From NCBI GenBank assembly GCA_946965045.2, contig OX337228.1, forward strand, positions 5,828,001 through 5,892,000: 64,000 nucleotides of DNA, written 5' to 3'. Shown piece after piece: positions 39,302 through 49,338 of the stretch; position 1 is the stretch's first letter; each line of letters starts with the position of its first letter. The translations under genes and the position numbers were made by a program. Source of the DNA: Epithemia pelagica. Taxonomy: Eukaryota; Bacillariophyta; Bacillariophyceae; Surirellales; Surirellaceae. Under the pieces are notes generated by a model. The model was not told where the DNA came from and did not search any database. It saw only the letters and a program-made list of their open reading frames with translations.

Positions 39302-40018
39302 CGTCGGTAGGCATTTCGCGTCCAGAGTATGACGTAATACAATGGAATGAAGAAATCCTCAGTCACTATCAAACAGGACTCGATGTGGACCAACAACTTT
39401 TTCGATTTCATCGCTCTTTCATTTTCGCGATTCGGACTCCGACCCCAACTTACAACGATACAACATCACCATGGCAAAATCAATTCGATCAAAGGTTAAG
39501 CGCAGCCATCGAGCAGAGTTCCGACGAACGATTGGAACGGTACGTCGCATTTTTACACGCATCGATTCATTGGTCTCAGAGACAAGCCGACTCATGTCTC
39601 TTTGTCTTGTTTCTTGTATATATCACATATAAAGGCTGCCTACAATACCCTAATGGCTAAAACACAATCCAAGATGAAAGAATACCTTGAAAAACAGACG
39701 ACAATGAACTCATTCGAAAGATTATCGAAAGCATTGGGCAATACAGATGGGGAAAACGAGATGACTCCTCAGGCATCGGGGATGGATGTTGACAAGGTTT
39801 CTCCAGCCAACGCTATCAAAGCAGAAACAAGCACAACCGAAACTGAAACAGCAACAACAGTAACGGAAAAGCCAGATTTGCGTGGGGAGAACAAAGTTAT
39901 TACCAATCGAAAAATGAGTCGAAGGCAAAAACGCATGTTGAGGATGACGAAGAACGAACAATCTACAGTAAAGACCAAGCACGAACGGCCCCAGCCCAAG
40001 TACTTTTGTAAATTTTAG
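39283..40018 (+). CDS. Hypothetical protein, at least two exons, starts inside the RNase gene's 5' end
   Basis: The frame runs plus-ward from possible starts at 39244, 39274, 39277 or 39283 through SRPEYDVIQWNEEILSHYQT and FDQRLSAAIEQSSDERLERY. A pyrimidine-rich stretch follows (about 39597-39630), and a second frame opens with AAYNTLMAKTQSKMKEYLEK and MNSFERLSKALGNTDGENE, ending in a basic tail at 40018. An intron near 39540-39634 is likely, since a GTACGT donor exists at 39540, but no donor and acceptor pair I tested keeps the frame cleanly. All usable starts overlap the opposite-strand RNase coding start (39301) by at least 19 nt. Family unknown; the helical, polar make-up suggests a nuclear or ribosome-related factor. 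Confidence 0.5.
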
Positions 40019-40060
40019 AAGTCCATCACGAACTCGCTACATCGAAAACATCTTCAGGTT

Positions 40061-41470
40061 CTAGTTCTTGACGACGCTTGTTGTGTTCATGTTGTTGATC
40101 TCCAGCGCACTCCCCAGGAGGTCATGCTCCAGTGTCGCCAAAATAAGCTCTCCCTTCCAGGATGATGTCGTTCGTGTTGTTTCGAGGCTGGATTGCTCCG
40201 GCTGAATTTCCCATACCATTGGTTTTCCACCCCAGTGAAAATAGACACTGACCCCTGGTTCCGAATTGTTCGAATGGTTATTTGAACAAGCAGACGTTGC
40301 AAAAAGTAAGAATGCCTTTACCTCCTTGATTGAAAAAACGAGGATCACATGGTCATTCACATCCTTAGGCATGCGTTCGCCTTCATGTTCGTTGTCTCCA
40401 CCCTCCACATCCAGTCCCATTTCCACACTCCGATCTTCAACGAAAAAGAATTCGTCCAAATCATCGCAGGCAATACCCGTTTCTGTTTTTAGAAGTGAAT
40501 CGCTATTTTGTAAAAGTGCGTGATTGTTTCCAGACGCGGAGGGACTGTGCTGGTTGTTCTTGCTCGATCGATCTGCCGTTGACTGATGAAACGATGACGC
40601 ATGAATGCGCATAATGTCTCGCCTCACGATGAGGGCTGCTTCGGCAGTTCGTTTCAAGGGATCAAGCAACCTCCACAATACAGAGGGATGAGCATGGATC
40701 TCACTGGCACTCTCTCGACTCGCCAAGGCAGCCCTAATGCCGGTCACTGACGCAACTGGGACACGATGCAAGACACGCAACATGGAGGACGATCCCCCAT
40801 TCGCTCGGTTTGTAATGGTAGGCACAACAGCTACGGGTGGAGTTTCCCATAGAAACTCAAATGATAAACATAAGGTACCACCTTCGTCGGATTCTTCCCG
40901 GTCATTGTCTCCTCGATTGGAATTGCTGTTGCCAAGCCTGTGGGACGTTTGTTCACTCCGAACCCGCAACGAGAATGTGTTCTTACGTTGTCGAACAACC
41001 ACCGCCAATGCCCGCAAAGAAACACGGCAAATGAACTTGTTGGACTGTGATGAATGCAGCGGATACGACGATTGGGTGGAAGCAGATCCTGGTGTTGCGG
41101 GAGTATTTGTGGTGGGAGATGGGGATGGGTCCGAGGAGCGTGGGGTGTGGTCATGTTCTTGACCTGCTTGCGACGATGAGGGGGATCGCCCCGTCGCCAC
41201 AGAAGAACTTCCCGGAGACCTTCCGTTGTGATGATTTGATGATACCCTCGCATTGTCAGAGAATGAGGGCCATTCAGAAGAGGTACATCGCTGAAAGAAA
41301 TGTGGTTGAAAGCGAAAGCACACATAGGCAGATTTGGCGTCATTGAGTGCTCTCAAAACCAATCCTGTTGCTGGATCAAATTCCACATACAAATCTTTTC
41401 CTATTCGACTAGCGCAAACCAGAGAGGCGCAGAATAATCGAACGTGATGGCCGGGCACTATCACATCCAT
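40061..41470 (-). CDS. RAD9: Checkpoint clamp subunit RAD9
   Basis: A single exon of 469 residues from the ATG at 41470. The N-terminus follows the PCNA-like RAD9 pattern: HVRLFCASLVCASRIGKDLY, then FDPATGLVLRALNDAKSAYV and CFRFQPHFFQRC. A Ser-rich insert is unusually long, and RALAVVVRQRKNTFSLRV resumes the fold. The C-terminal PCNA-like half includes HVILVFSIKEVKAFLLFA and GKPMVWEIQPEQ. The phosphorylated tail seen in animals is very short here. RAD9 forms the 9-1-1 clamp with HUS1 and RAD1 at DNA damage. Confidence 0.88.
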   Translation of the reverse strand: MDVIVPGHHVRLFCASLVCASRIGKDLYVEFDPATGLVLRALNDAKSAYVCFRFQPHFFQRCTSSEWPSFSDNARVSSNHHNGRSPGSSSVATGRSPSSSQAGQEHDHTPRSSDPSPSPTTNTPATPGSASTQSSYPLHSSQSNKFICRVSLRALAVVVRQRKNTFSLRVRSEQTSHRLGNSNSNRGDNDREESDEGGTLCLSFEFLWETPPVAVVPTITNRANGGSSSMLRVLHRVPVASVTGIRAALASRESASEIHAHPSVLWRLLDPLKRTAEAALIVRRDIMRIHASSFHQSTADRSSKNNQHSPSASGNNHALLQNSDSLLKTETGIACDDLDEFFFVEDRSVEMGLDVEGGDNEHEGERMPKDVNDHVILVFSIKEVKAFLLFATSACSNNHSNNSEPGVSVYFHWGGKPMVWEIQPEQSSLETTRTTSSWKGELILATLEHDLLGSALEINNMNTTSVVKN

Positions 41471-41960
41471 GATGGAGACGGATATTACCCCTCATTCATT
41501 GGGCAATCATTAATCATCATTGTTGAACAAAGGGAGACACGCAGAAAATTTGTTGGTCGTGGTCCCACAGTCGTTGAACACTGTCGCGTCGGGCGGGGGT
41601 GTGGGTGCGTTAAGACGTTAAAATAGACTGGTTTCCCCTTTTTGTCCTTCGCCTACCTTTTACTAACCTTTAGGAGCAATGGCGGCCTAGTGGAGAAGGA
41701 GCAACATGCTTCTACGAAATGCATTATACTTTATTGGTTACAGCCTTCACCATCTTGAAGCAAGGCCATGTCAAGAAAAGAGTATCTCGATGATTTCCGG
41801 AATAGTTCATCTTGCCGTTGTAAGAAGAAATCCCTGTCCGGACGGGTCCCGAGCGAACAATATAATAAGGGAATCGTCCCACTGCAACTCTTCGTTGGAT
41901 GCTAGTCCACGACAGGGAACCTGTGCAAGAAAACCCATTGCCTCCACTTAACGAATGTGA
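41471..41960. other. Intergenic region between RAD9 and prefoldin 3
   Basis: 490 bp with no recognised gene. It should hold the RAD9 promoter and the prefoldin 3' flank. Short open frames on the plus strand lack coding character. Confidence 0.5.
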
Positions 41961-42683
41961 TCACGTGCTCTTGGTCGAAGTAGAATCAGATTTGTTGAGT
42001 TGACGTTTTCTACGAACATCCCAGTTGTAGATTCGGCTCAGAGTAACTTCACTTGTAACAATTTGATCACGCACAAAGCCCAAATCTTGCATCGTTTCAT
42101 TGTACTCTTTTTTGGCTCGTTCTTGATTTTGCGACAAAAAGTCCAACGCCTCTTGGTATGTGAATTCAAGCATGACGTTGGCTCCCAACCACAAATTCAC
42201 AGTCTCGTTGTTCTTATAATCCAGTTCCGCTTTCGCATATATGTTGTCAGCCAAACTGAAACGAGCGGTTCCCGTTTCAGGTCCATTGGCTTCCTCTTTT
42301 TTCTCCATCAAAGTTCGAACAATGGACAGCGACTTCTCTAGTTCGGGGACCTTATCTTTCAAACGCAGTTGTCGCTGCTGTAGTTGTGCCTCATAGGTTC
42401 GATATTTTACCATTAGATCTGAGTAGGCACCAATCAGAATCTCTGCTGAAGCGGCTGGTTGAAACTTGGATGAAAATGTACCGACATCATCAATGAACTT
42501 TGCCTTTGGAATGCCACGTTCATTGTCGCCCTCGGTAATGTCTAGCAGGCTCATATTGGGAACATCTGGTTCGTTTCCTTCATCATCATTGTTTACTGAG
42601 CGGCTGCCGGGAGATGCAGCGGCAGCCTTTGGTTCGGATGCCTGTGGCGTCGTTGAAGGGTCTCCGTTCGATTCCTTGGACAT
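41961..42683 (-). CDS. PFDN3: Prefoldin subunit 3 (VBP1-like)
   Basis: A single exon of 240 residues from MSKESNGD (42683). A disordered N-terminus is followed by GIPKAKFIDDVGTFSSKF, the alpha-prefoldin start, a first coiled coil (LMVKYRTYEAQLQQRQLRLK), the beta-hairpin region with ARFSLADNIYAKAELD and VNLWLGANVMLEFTYQEAL, and a second coiled coil to YNWDVRRKRQ. Length and motifs agree with PFDN3, which delivers actin and tubulin to the CCT chaperonin. It shares a 210-bp promoter with the next, divergent gene. Confidence 0.92.
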   Translation of the reverse strand: MSKESNGDPSTTPQASEPKAAAASPGSRSVNNDDEGNEPDVPNMSLLDITEGDNERGIPKAKFIDDVGTFSSKFQPAASAEILIGAYSDLMVKYRTYEAQLQQRQLRLKDKVPELEKSLSIVRTLMEKKEEANGPETGTARFSLADNIYAKAELDYKNNETVNLWLGANVMLEFTYQEALDFLSQNQERAKKEYNETMQDLGFVRDQIVTSEVTLSRIYNWDVRRKRQLNKSDSTSTKST

Positions 42684-42893
42684 CGTCGCAGTGAGCACGG
42701 ACAAAACTGGGAGGACGTCGAACTTCCAAGTAAAATCTGATGACGGACAGACGTTGTTGGCCGGAGGCAAGACCAAACGCTGTCGGACGGGATTAGACTA
42801 AGGCCACAACTTATTTTGAGTTTTGAACCTAGCTACTCCTACACGCATAGCAAAAGCCAAGCCAAAATTCAATCCAAAAGATCTTGAATCACA

Positions 42894-43673
42894 ATGGCTC
42901 GAGTTGTTGATTTTCTATATTCAAATGAGCCTTGGACTTTTGTTCATTGGATTGTCATGTTCTCGTTTGTATCCACCGCTACTGCCGTTAGCAGCGTCGC
43001 ATTTGTTTCCATTTGGCGCATTTTCTTTCCCACTGTTTGGTCCTACCCATGGCCAGCGCTGAAACAGACAGACACACAAGACAAGAAGAAAACGGTTCTC
43101 ATGGCAGGATCGTTCAATCCACCTCATTTGGGACACATTGAAATGATCCAATATTTGGCGTCGCGATATGGACATGTGATTGTGGTGGTGGGTCACAATC
43201 CCAATAAGACCTATGCCGTGTCACCAGCTCAACGATCAGATTTGTTGAGCCTATGTATTCAGCAAAGTGACAAGGACAACTCGACGAACTATCATGGTTC
43301 TGTGGTCTCCGTCAGGACCGTTTCTGGTTATATATGGAGAAAAGTTCCACATGCAGAGATATTTTTTCGTGGTATTCGGACATGGGAGAAGGATGGCAAC
43401 GAAGAAAGGATATTGCAAATACAGAATACGTGGGGTCCAATTGTGTATGGACCATTTTGGATGCCTAGGTCCACCTGCTTCCTTCAGGGCAATCCAAAAT
43501 ACAATCATATTAGCTCCACGCTCATTAGGGAAATATGTTCCGAAGAAGGCTCCTCTTCCAAGACTACGGCGAACGACAAAAAGAGTGTTGAAGAGCTCCT
43601 GAAACTCCTGGTACCCGAATGTATCGTACCTCAGGTCAGACGCCTCTATTCAAAAACGCATGGCAACAAGTGA
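42894..43673 (+). CDS. CoaD-like nucleotidyltransferase with a hydrophobic N-terminus
   Basis: A single exon of 259 residues from the ATG at 42894. The first 55 residues form one or two membrane segments (IVMFSFVSTATAVSSVAFVS). The catalytic domain starts KKTVLMAGSFNPPHLGHIEM, with the HxGH motif as HLGH, continues VIVVVGHNPNKTYAVSPAQR, HAEIFFRGIRTWEKDGNEE and ends with YNHISSTLIREIC, the ISSxxxR motif. The pattern fits phosphopantetheine adenylyltransferase (CoaD) better than NMN adenylyltransferase, mainly through the GHNPNK and RGIR segments. A coenzyme A role and a membrane or organelle location are inferences. Confidence 0.75.
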   Translation: MARVVDFLYSNEPWTFVHWIVMFSFVSTATAVSSVAFVSIWRIFFPTVWSYPWPALKQTDTQDKKKTVLMAGSFNPPHLGHIEMIQYLASRYGHVIVVVGHNPNKTYAVSPAQRSDLLSLCIQQSDKDNSTNYHGSVVSVRTVSGYIWRKVPHAEIFFRGIRTWEKDGNEERILQIQNTWGPIVYGPFWMPRSTCFLQGNPKYNHISSTLIREICSEEGSSSKTTANDKKSVEELLKLLVPECIVPQVRRLYSKTHGNK

Positions 43674-44309
43674 CGAACAACTAAGCCCCCTCAAGCCGCA
43701 AACCGCTTCGGGAACGGTGTGCGCAATCTCCCACAGAGTTCAAGTGGTTGATGACTGCTGGACGGCTGCAGCTGCACAGTCGGCTACCAATACAGGTGCC
43801 ACTCTTTATGATACGATCCCTTGAGACGCGCTAATAACTGGAGTTATATTTGACGTCTTGATGGCGCGAGGTTACACGTACAACAAGCGCCAGGTGGGAC
43901 GTTTGGTCTTTTTGTGGTTTGTCGAACAGAGAGCGATGTGAAGTGAATCCATGTTCTTAGCTACATGGTTGTGATGACGTGCCAAGTGGTCTGTATCTAG
44001 CACGACGACAAATTCCTTGGCTTGCAATGTCTCTCTTCCTAATTCTTGCCCTCGTCTTTGCCCTGTCCACTCAGCGTGTGTCGATAATTGCATGGATCCC
44101 ATACAGTAAGATCAACAATTGCAGGAAACCAAAAGAACACTAGGTAGCAGAGGAAGCCACATAAACAGTTAAGAAAAGAGAAGACGCAAATCCACGTTGT
44201 CTAACATGTCTTTCTTTGTGATATCTCGACGATGCCGAGTCTATAGTGGCTGCGAGGCGTCGGAGTGATTCACCAACGGAGTAGAAGCATTGCCCCACGA
44301 AATATTCTC
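43674..44309. other. Intergenic region between convergent genes
   Basis: About 636 bp between the 3' ends of the CoaD-like and La genes. I see no coding frame, repeats or RNA genes with confidence. Confidence 0.5.
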
Positions 44310-45620
44310 TTAGCTGCTTCTACGCGGTTTCTTTGAGTGTCGGGGGCGACGTGAAGACTCTTGTCGTTGACGTTTTTGTTTGCTTTTGAAATCAATATAA
44401 TCAGCCCAATACTTGGATTCTTCGTCTCCTTCTAGGATCTTGAGCTTTTCAACTTTCTGACCATTGATCTGCACATCCCCTGACAGCAGTTTCTCGCGAA
44501 CTGTCTTTATGCTTTCTGTGTCTTCGAATCGCAAAGCGCCATCAGTTTGCCCCCGTGAAAAATCGGCGTAGATTTTCATTTCTTTAAGTTCCTGCTCATT
44601 TTTGCCCAAACAGGTTCCTACCGCGTCGAGCAATGCTTCCCGGTCACATGACTCTGGCAAGCCATCAAGTTTGAGAACGCAGCCAGGTTTCCACTCCACT
44701 TTGTACAATGTACTGTCGTCTTCCTCGTTCTCTTTTGTCTCCTCAGGTTCATTATCAATTCGGAGCTTCACTTCGTCTAGGTATTCTTTTAGAAGAGAAA
44801 CTTCGAGTACTTTGTCCCCAGTCTTCAGTTTCCTTTTGGGCTCCACATCTTCGCCACTCCGACGAGTCAAGACATCATCAGCAGCCTTCTTTAACGCTTC
44901 TTCGCTTTCAAACTCTACCAAGGCTGACCCTCTAGGAACGGGGCCTTTCTTGTGGTTCTTTTTGGGCGAATACAGGTCACTGTCAGGATTGGAGGCGTGT
45001 TTATGTCCATATCGTAGCTTGACGAGGGCAACCCTTCCATACTGTTCAAAAAGTGTGCGGATATCATCAACGTTGACCGCGTAGGATTCTTTTCCGTCTT
45101 CCGTTTTAATCGGCAGGTTTCCCACGACAAGTGAAAGAGGGATGTTGCCATCCATTTGCTCGGCAGTAAAAGGCTTAACACGTTTGACACCCAACGAATC
45201 GTCAGTTAAGATGATACGATCAGAAAGTTGGTCCGAACCGACAGCTTTTGCAATGAGACTACGATCTGTGGTGTGCTGTTTGATGGTGTTGAATTTCAGC
45301 AGTGTCTCGATTGGAACAATCCCACCATCCTTCATAAGGAGATTGCGAACAAAACGATCTTGTCGTACGTTTGCGTCCCCGAAGAAAAACATAAGACGTT
45401 CAACAATCGCATCAATCACGGCCTTTTCATCCGTGATCTTTTCTTCAGGTTTTGATGATTCCGCAATACCCGTCGAATTCGGCTCTTCCGTCTTGACCGT
45501 GGGCTCATACTTCGGTTCGTCACTCTTGCCAGCGCTAGAGGAAGCCGTTGCGGACTGTTCTACCTTTACGATTTCATCTTCAGCAGGCTTGCTATCTTTT
45601 TCAGTTTGTTCCGACGACAT
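44310..45620 (-). CDS. SSB: La protein (RNA polymerase III transcript chaperone)
   Basis: A single exon of 436 residues beginning MSSEQTEKDSK. Domains in order are a Lys/Glu-rich start; a La motif at about 75-150 with VERLMFFFGDANVRQDRFVR and LLMKDGGIVPIETLLKFN; RRM1 with PLSLVVGNLPIKTEDG and TLFEQYGRVALVKLRYG; and an atypical C-terminal RRM with GCVLKLDGLPESCDREALLD and MKIYADFSRGQTDGALRFED. It ends with a basic tail (RRPRHSKKPRRSS), a likely nuclear signal. La binds the 3' UUU end of tRNA, 5S and U6 precursors. Identification is firm. Confidence 0.93.
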   Translation of the reverse strand: MSSEQTEKDSKPAEDEIVKVEQSATASSSAGKSDEPKYEPTVKTEEPNSTGIAESSKPEEKITDEKAVIDAIVERLMFFFGDANVRQDRFVRNLLMKDGGIVPIETLLKFNTIKQHTTDRSLIAKAVGSDQLSDRIILTDDSLGVKRVKPFTAEQMDGNIPLSLVVGNLPIKTEDGKESYAVNVDDIRTLFEQYGRVALVKLRYGHKHASNPDSDLYSPKKNHKKGPVPRGSALVEFESEEALKKAADDVLTRRSGEDVEPKRKLKTGDKVLEVSLLKEYLDEVKLRIDNEPEETKENEEDDSTLYKVEWKPGCVLKLDGLPESCDREALLDAVGTCLGKNEQELKEMKIYADFSRGQTDGALRFEDTESIKTVREKLLSGDVQINGQKVEKLKILEGDEESKYWADYIDFKSKQKRQRQESSRRPRHSKKPRRSS

Positions 45621-45814
45621 GGTTGGTACTCGTATTGCAGGACTCGGTCCGCGGCTCAGATTTCATGTGAAGAAGCTGGAGGGATTCTGTGGGGACAAAG
45701 ATCTTCTCGAAGCGGAGGGATGACAGACTCCCACTTGTGGGTCGCGTCTGGTTCGCTCCTATTGTGGAGGTCAGGATCCAAACACGTCACAATGAGATCA
45801 AAAAGACGACAACA

Positions 45815-46678
45815 ATGAGGATCTTACCATCCATTCTATTATGCTTTTTGGCTTCATTGGCCGCAGCCTACACGCCATTGAGTGGCATTGTGGTTAAAAA
45901 TGCAAAGAGCTCTGGAGAGTCCTCAATCGATATCGGAGAATGGCTTTCAACGGGAAAGTCCTTGTTTGTGTTTGGCACCTACGCAGCGGATTTCAACGCC
46001 ATTGAGTACGGACAGCGATTGCGCTACTACTGGCCCATGCTTCAATCGGAAAAAGGATTTGACAAATGCGCGCTTTTGTTGAGTTGTCAGCCAGAAGCCG
46101 CCCAATCTTTGGCTGATCAGATTGATCTCCCAGATTCGATTGAACTTTACGTGGACAACACGGGTCAGGCAGCACGAAAATTTGGTGTGTCCAGAGGGTG
46201 GCAACCTGACAATGAAGATCTCAATCCGTTTGTCAAACTCTTTGGAATGCTATGGGGTCTAGGTGCATGGGCGACACTTCCTGCTGTGATTGGTGGATAC
46301 ATTGGTAATCCATTCGTTGGACAGCCGTGGATAACAGATGCTTTGGCCGTCGGACAAAAGAAGGGCCGATGGCCGGATAATGCTTTGGAAATCAACGAAA
46401 GTGATGGATCAGTTGTAAACAAGTTTGATGAGCTTCCTCTGGTGGGAGAGTGGCCCAGGAGACCTTTGGAGCTTGCGACGTTGAGGTTGCAGTCAATGCT
46501 GGGCATCTCACTTGCCAAGTGGAAAGAATTGGCACCAGACGACGAAGCTTTGGATAATGGTGTTTTAACGCAACTAGGAGGGTGCATTGCTACGGACAAA
46601 GACGAAGTTATATTCGAGTTTAAGGATCCAGGAATCTGTGCTGTGGTCAACTTTGAGGATCTACTGAAGAAAGTGTAA
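45815..46678 (+). CDS. PRXL2-like thioredoxin-fold protein, secretory or plastid
   Basis: A single exon of 287 residues from [18 protein letters not shown] (45815), a signal peptide whose predicted cut precedes YTPLSG, a weak match to the diatom plastid site. The body fits AhpC/TSA_2 (PRXL2/AAED1-like) proteins: [60 protein letters not shown] and [10 protein letters not shown]. The usual redox Cys pair in the first strand-helix is absent: that place reads FGTYAADF. A peroxiredoxin-type reaction is therefore doubtful. It is divergent from La across about 195 bp. Confidence 0.75.
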   Translation: MRILPSILLCFLASLAAAYTPLSGIVVKNAKSSGESSIDIGEWLSTGKSLFVFGTYAADFNAIEYGQRLRYYWPMLQSEKGFDKCALLLSCQPEAAQSLADQIDLPDSIELYVDNTGQAARKFGVSRGWQPDNEDLNPFVKLFGMLWGLGAWATLPAVIGGYIGNPFVGQPWITDALAVGQKKGRWPDNALEINESDGSVVNKFDELPLVGEWPRRPLELATLRLQSMLGISLAKWKELAPDDEALDNGVLTQLGGCIATDKDEVIFEFKDPGICAVVNFEDLLKKV

Positions 46679-46986
46679 ACCATGCTCTTAGCTTTACCAA
46701 AAAAAGAGTACTCCTAGCTAGAGAGGAGGTAGGAGTAGCTACCAATACCAAACAGGAGTCGCAGACAAGTTGGGCAGTTGCGCGCTCGCGCACCCAACTC
46801 TACTTGCTCGGCAATCGGCAATGCGTCAAAATAACGGTTAACACAAAAACTATGCAAAGCGTGACACAACAGAAATCCTCTACGACGCAACAGTTACTTT
46901 CGTCTTCCTTGTCCACGTCAAGCCTTGTATTGCTTTATTGACGATAACAGATAACAGAAGTCTTGAGTGGATCGCCTGAATATATC
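46679..46986. other. Intergenic region before nicastrin
   Basis: 308 bp. At 46707-46742 it holds a two-way copy of the recurring motif: GTACTCCTAGCTAGAG followed by GGTAGGAGTAGCTAC, which is nearly its own reverse complement. No gene. Confidence 0.55.
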
Positions 46987-49290
46987 ATGGCGAAAGTCAT
47001 CTCTTCAACGTTGATCTTATTGGTTTCTGGCATCGTCCATGTGCAGTCGTCCAATTCTGGACTTGATCAGCCGTTCACAGAATCATACAGCCGTCTTGAC
47101 CATGCACCCTGTGTTTCGCTCTTTTATCGAAATGGACGACTTGGTTGTGGAACATCGGACTATTCGCTTCAGATCGGAAAGCTTGAATACTTTGATGGTG
47201 AAAGCATCCCCAATTCGCGGAGTGAGTTTGTAGCAGTGATGGAGGACTACATGCTTTACAGAGATTCTTTGTCTCTGTTGAAGAGTGCTCATGCAAACGG
47301 AAAATTACAAGGAGTTTTGGTGTTGAATTCAACTTCCAGCAACGCACAGGATCATGATTCACAGTGGTACTCGCCGGAGGCAATGTACCCACTAGGCTAC
47401 GGTACACCCTCGGCAGCTCTCAACTATGGCAACTACAAGTACGACTGGAACGGCAAGGGAAGTGGTATCAATAACCAAGACCTACACGGTTTGCCTATGG
47501 CGTATGTCAAAGACTCCTCGGTCTCGAATACGCTCCGACAAGAGTCCCAAGATTCTTCTGTGGATTCCGATATCGTTGGAGAATTCAACTACTACATGGG
47601 ACCCGAAGGAATGAATAGTATCGAATGTTTGTCCTGGACCGATTCCGTTGATGGTGAATGGAGACCAAAGTGTCTGCCATTGGGCGGATCCTCTGTCTGG
47701 GCTGCCGCAGGACTTCCACCACCGGATGCAAACAATCAAAATGGACGTGCGAGAAAGCCTGTTTTTCTCATTGGTGCTTCAATGGATTCCACTGGAATTT
47801 TCCACGATCTGGTACCCGGAGCAAACACTGCTGCTACAAATATCTTGACGCTTTTGATGGCCGCCAAGTTAATTGGTGACGTTGGAGACAAGACGCTGAG
47901 CAAGTTTAATAGTCAGATTGTCTTTGGCTTCTTCCAAGCCGAGGCCCAAGGTTTTGTTGGATCGCGAGCATTCTTTCGAGATATGGGGTATCCTGGATTC
48001 CAGTGCAACCACGACCCTGTTCGCACTATTCCTCGTCTTGACGATCAGTCGGAGTACGCCTGTCTCGATCCACTTTATCCTAGTCTCAAGTTCGCTAACC
48101 TAGGACAAATGGCCGGTATGCTTTCCATTGATCAAGTTGGTGTTCCATCGAACGGACGGTACTTCTACTCTCATGCGGATCAAAACAATGATAAATATGG
48201 CTCCTTTTTGTCAAGCATTCTGAAGCAGTTGTATACCCAGTCGGGGTACAAAGTCGTTGAGACATCCAGCTCCAGCAACAACGGCAATGGATATCCTTAC
48301 CCTCCCACTCCACTGACGTCATTGCTGTCTTTGTCTGAGGGTGCCGTCGGTGGAGCGGTCTTCACTGGCTATGATGCAAAATTTTCAACTGCAATGCCTT
48401 ATCACTCCTTCAAAGAATCTGCCAGTTTCTATGAAATTAATCTCAATGCTATTGCTGCGGCTGCGACAATCATTGCCAGAGCTGCTGTTGCAGCCGCTTA
48501 CGATGTTGGAGACTACGATTATCAAACGGATGCTCAATATGCGTCCCAGGTCATCCCAGAGCTTGAATCTAATGATGGGGCGCTTCTTGCGCTTTCCAAG
48601 TGCTTACTTTATAATGGCGAATGTTCGAACCTAAGGAAATATGCTTCCGTTCGCGCAGCAAATGAGAGGGCTCGTTCTGGATTCTCCGTTGATGATGGAG
48701 TCTCGTTGGGGGTGCCTCCTAATTATTACGTGGGTGTCTACAACGCATATTATGGACAACCGTTTGTGCAAGTTGGGGAGAAACGCTACGGTCGCTATGA
48801 TGGTATGGATTTTGGCAAAAGCAGCAGCGATGCGATTGCGCAGCAACCAACTATGCTCGAGAACGCAGTGCATGGACTTTTGGATGATTTTCTTGGACGC
48901 GGTGCGTATTCTTTTGAAAAGAAAAGCTGCAAGAAGGAATCGGATTGTGAAAATGTCGACTTCTGTATATACGAGGAAGAATTTCCCACTTGTACTGGTG
49001 GTGGAATCTGTGTATGCTCAAGAGCCAATTTCCATCGAGCACTCGACGAGGGCTTAGAGGCTGCTGAAAACAAACCAACCGGATACTTTGTTGTTTCTGA
49101 TAATGACGCTGGAATCAGCCCCATGTTTACTGAACCATACTGGTCGAACGAGGTTGGTGTACGGGTATATCGTGATGTTGGTCCTCTTCCTGGGCTGATA
49201 ACACTGGTCGCTGGAGCTGCCGGGATGGCCACATCATTATGTGCGGCGTTTCTCGTCCGCGTCGGTCTCAAAAAGGAGAAACTGTATTAG
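46987..49290 (+). CDS. NCSTN: Nicastrin, gamma-secretase subunit
   Basis: A single exon of 767 residues from MAKVISSTLILLVSGIVHVQ (46987), a signal peptide. The lumenal domain contains HAPCVSLFYRNGRLGCGTSD, the aminopeptidase-like core VFLIGASMDSTGIFHDLVPG (family: RLDSRSFFWNVAPG) and IVFGFFQAEAQGFVGSRAFF, matching animal FFQGE-x4-IGSS. The Glu proposed to contact substrate is kept, while the D-Y of the DYIGS motif is Gly-Phe. Late Cys-rich segment KKSCKKESDCENVDFCIYEE precedes one C-terminal membrane helix and KKEKLY. Nicastrin stabilises the presenilin complex that cuts type I membrane proteins. Confidence 0.9.
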   Translation: MAKVISSTLILLVSGIVHVQSSNSGLDQPFTESYSRLDHAPCVSLFYRNGRLGCGTSDYSLQIGKLEYFDGESIPNSRSEFVAVMEDYMLYRDSLSLLKSAHANGKLQGVLVLNSTSSNAQDHDSQWYSPEAMYPLGYGTPSAALNYGNYKYDWNGKGSGINNQDLHGLPMAYVKDSSVSNTLRQESQDSSVDSDIVGEFNYYMGPEGMNSIECLSWTDSVDGEWRPKCLPLGGSSVWAAAGLPPPDANNQNGRARKPVFLIGASMDSTGIFHDLVPGANTAATNILTLLMAAKLIGDVGDKTLSKFNSQIVFGFFQAEAQGFVGSRAFFRDMGYPGFQCNHDPVRTIPRLDDQSEYACLDPLYPSLKFANLGQMAGMLSIDQVGVPSNGRYFYSHADQNNDKYGSFLSSILKQLYTQSGYKVVETSSSSNNGNGYPYPPTPLTSLLSLSEGAVGGAVFTGYDAKFSTAMPYHSFKESASFYEINLNAIAAAATIIARAAVAAAYDVGDYDYQTDAQYASQVIPELESNDGALLALSKCLLYNGECSNLRKYASVRAANERARSGFSVDDGVSLGVPPNYYVGVYNAYYGQPFVQVGEKRYGRYDGMDFGKSSSDAIAQQPTMLENAVHGLLDDFLGRGAYSFEKKSCKKESDCENVDFCIYEEEFPTCTGGGICVCSRANFHRALDEGLEAAENKPTGYFVVSDNDAGISPMFTEPYWSNEVGVRVYRDVGPLPGLITLVAGAAGMATSLCAAFLVRVGLKKEKLY

Positions 49291-49338
49291 AGACTTTGCT
49301 GATAAATGGAGTATCAAGTCGTCCGAGTTGCGACTTGA

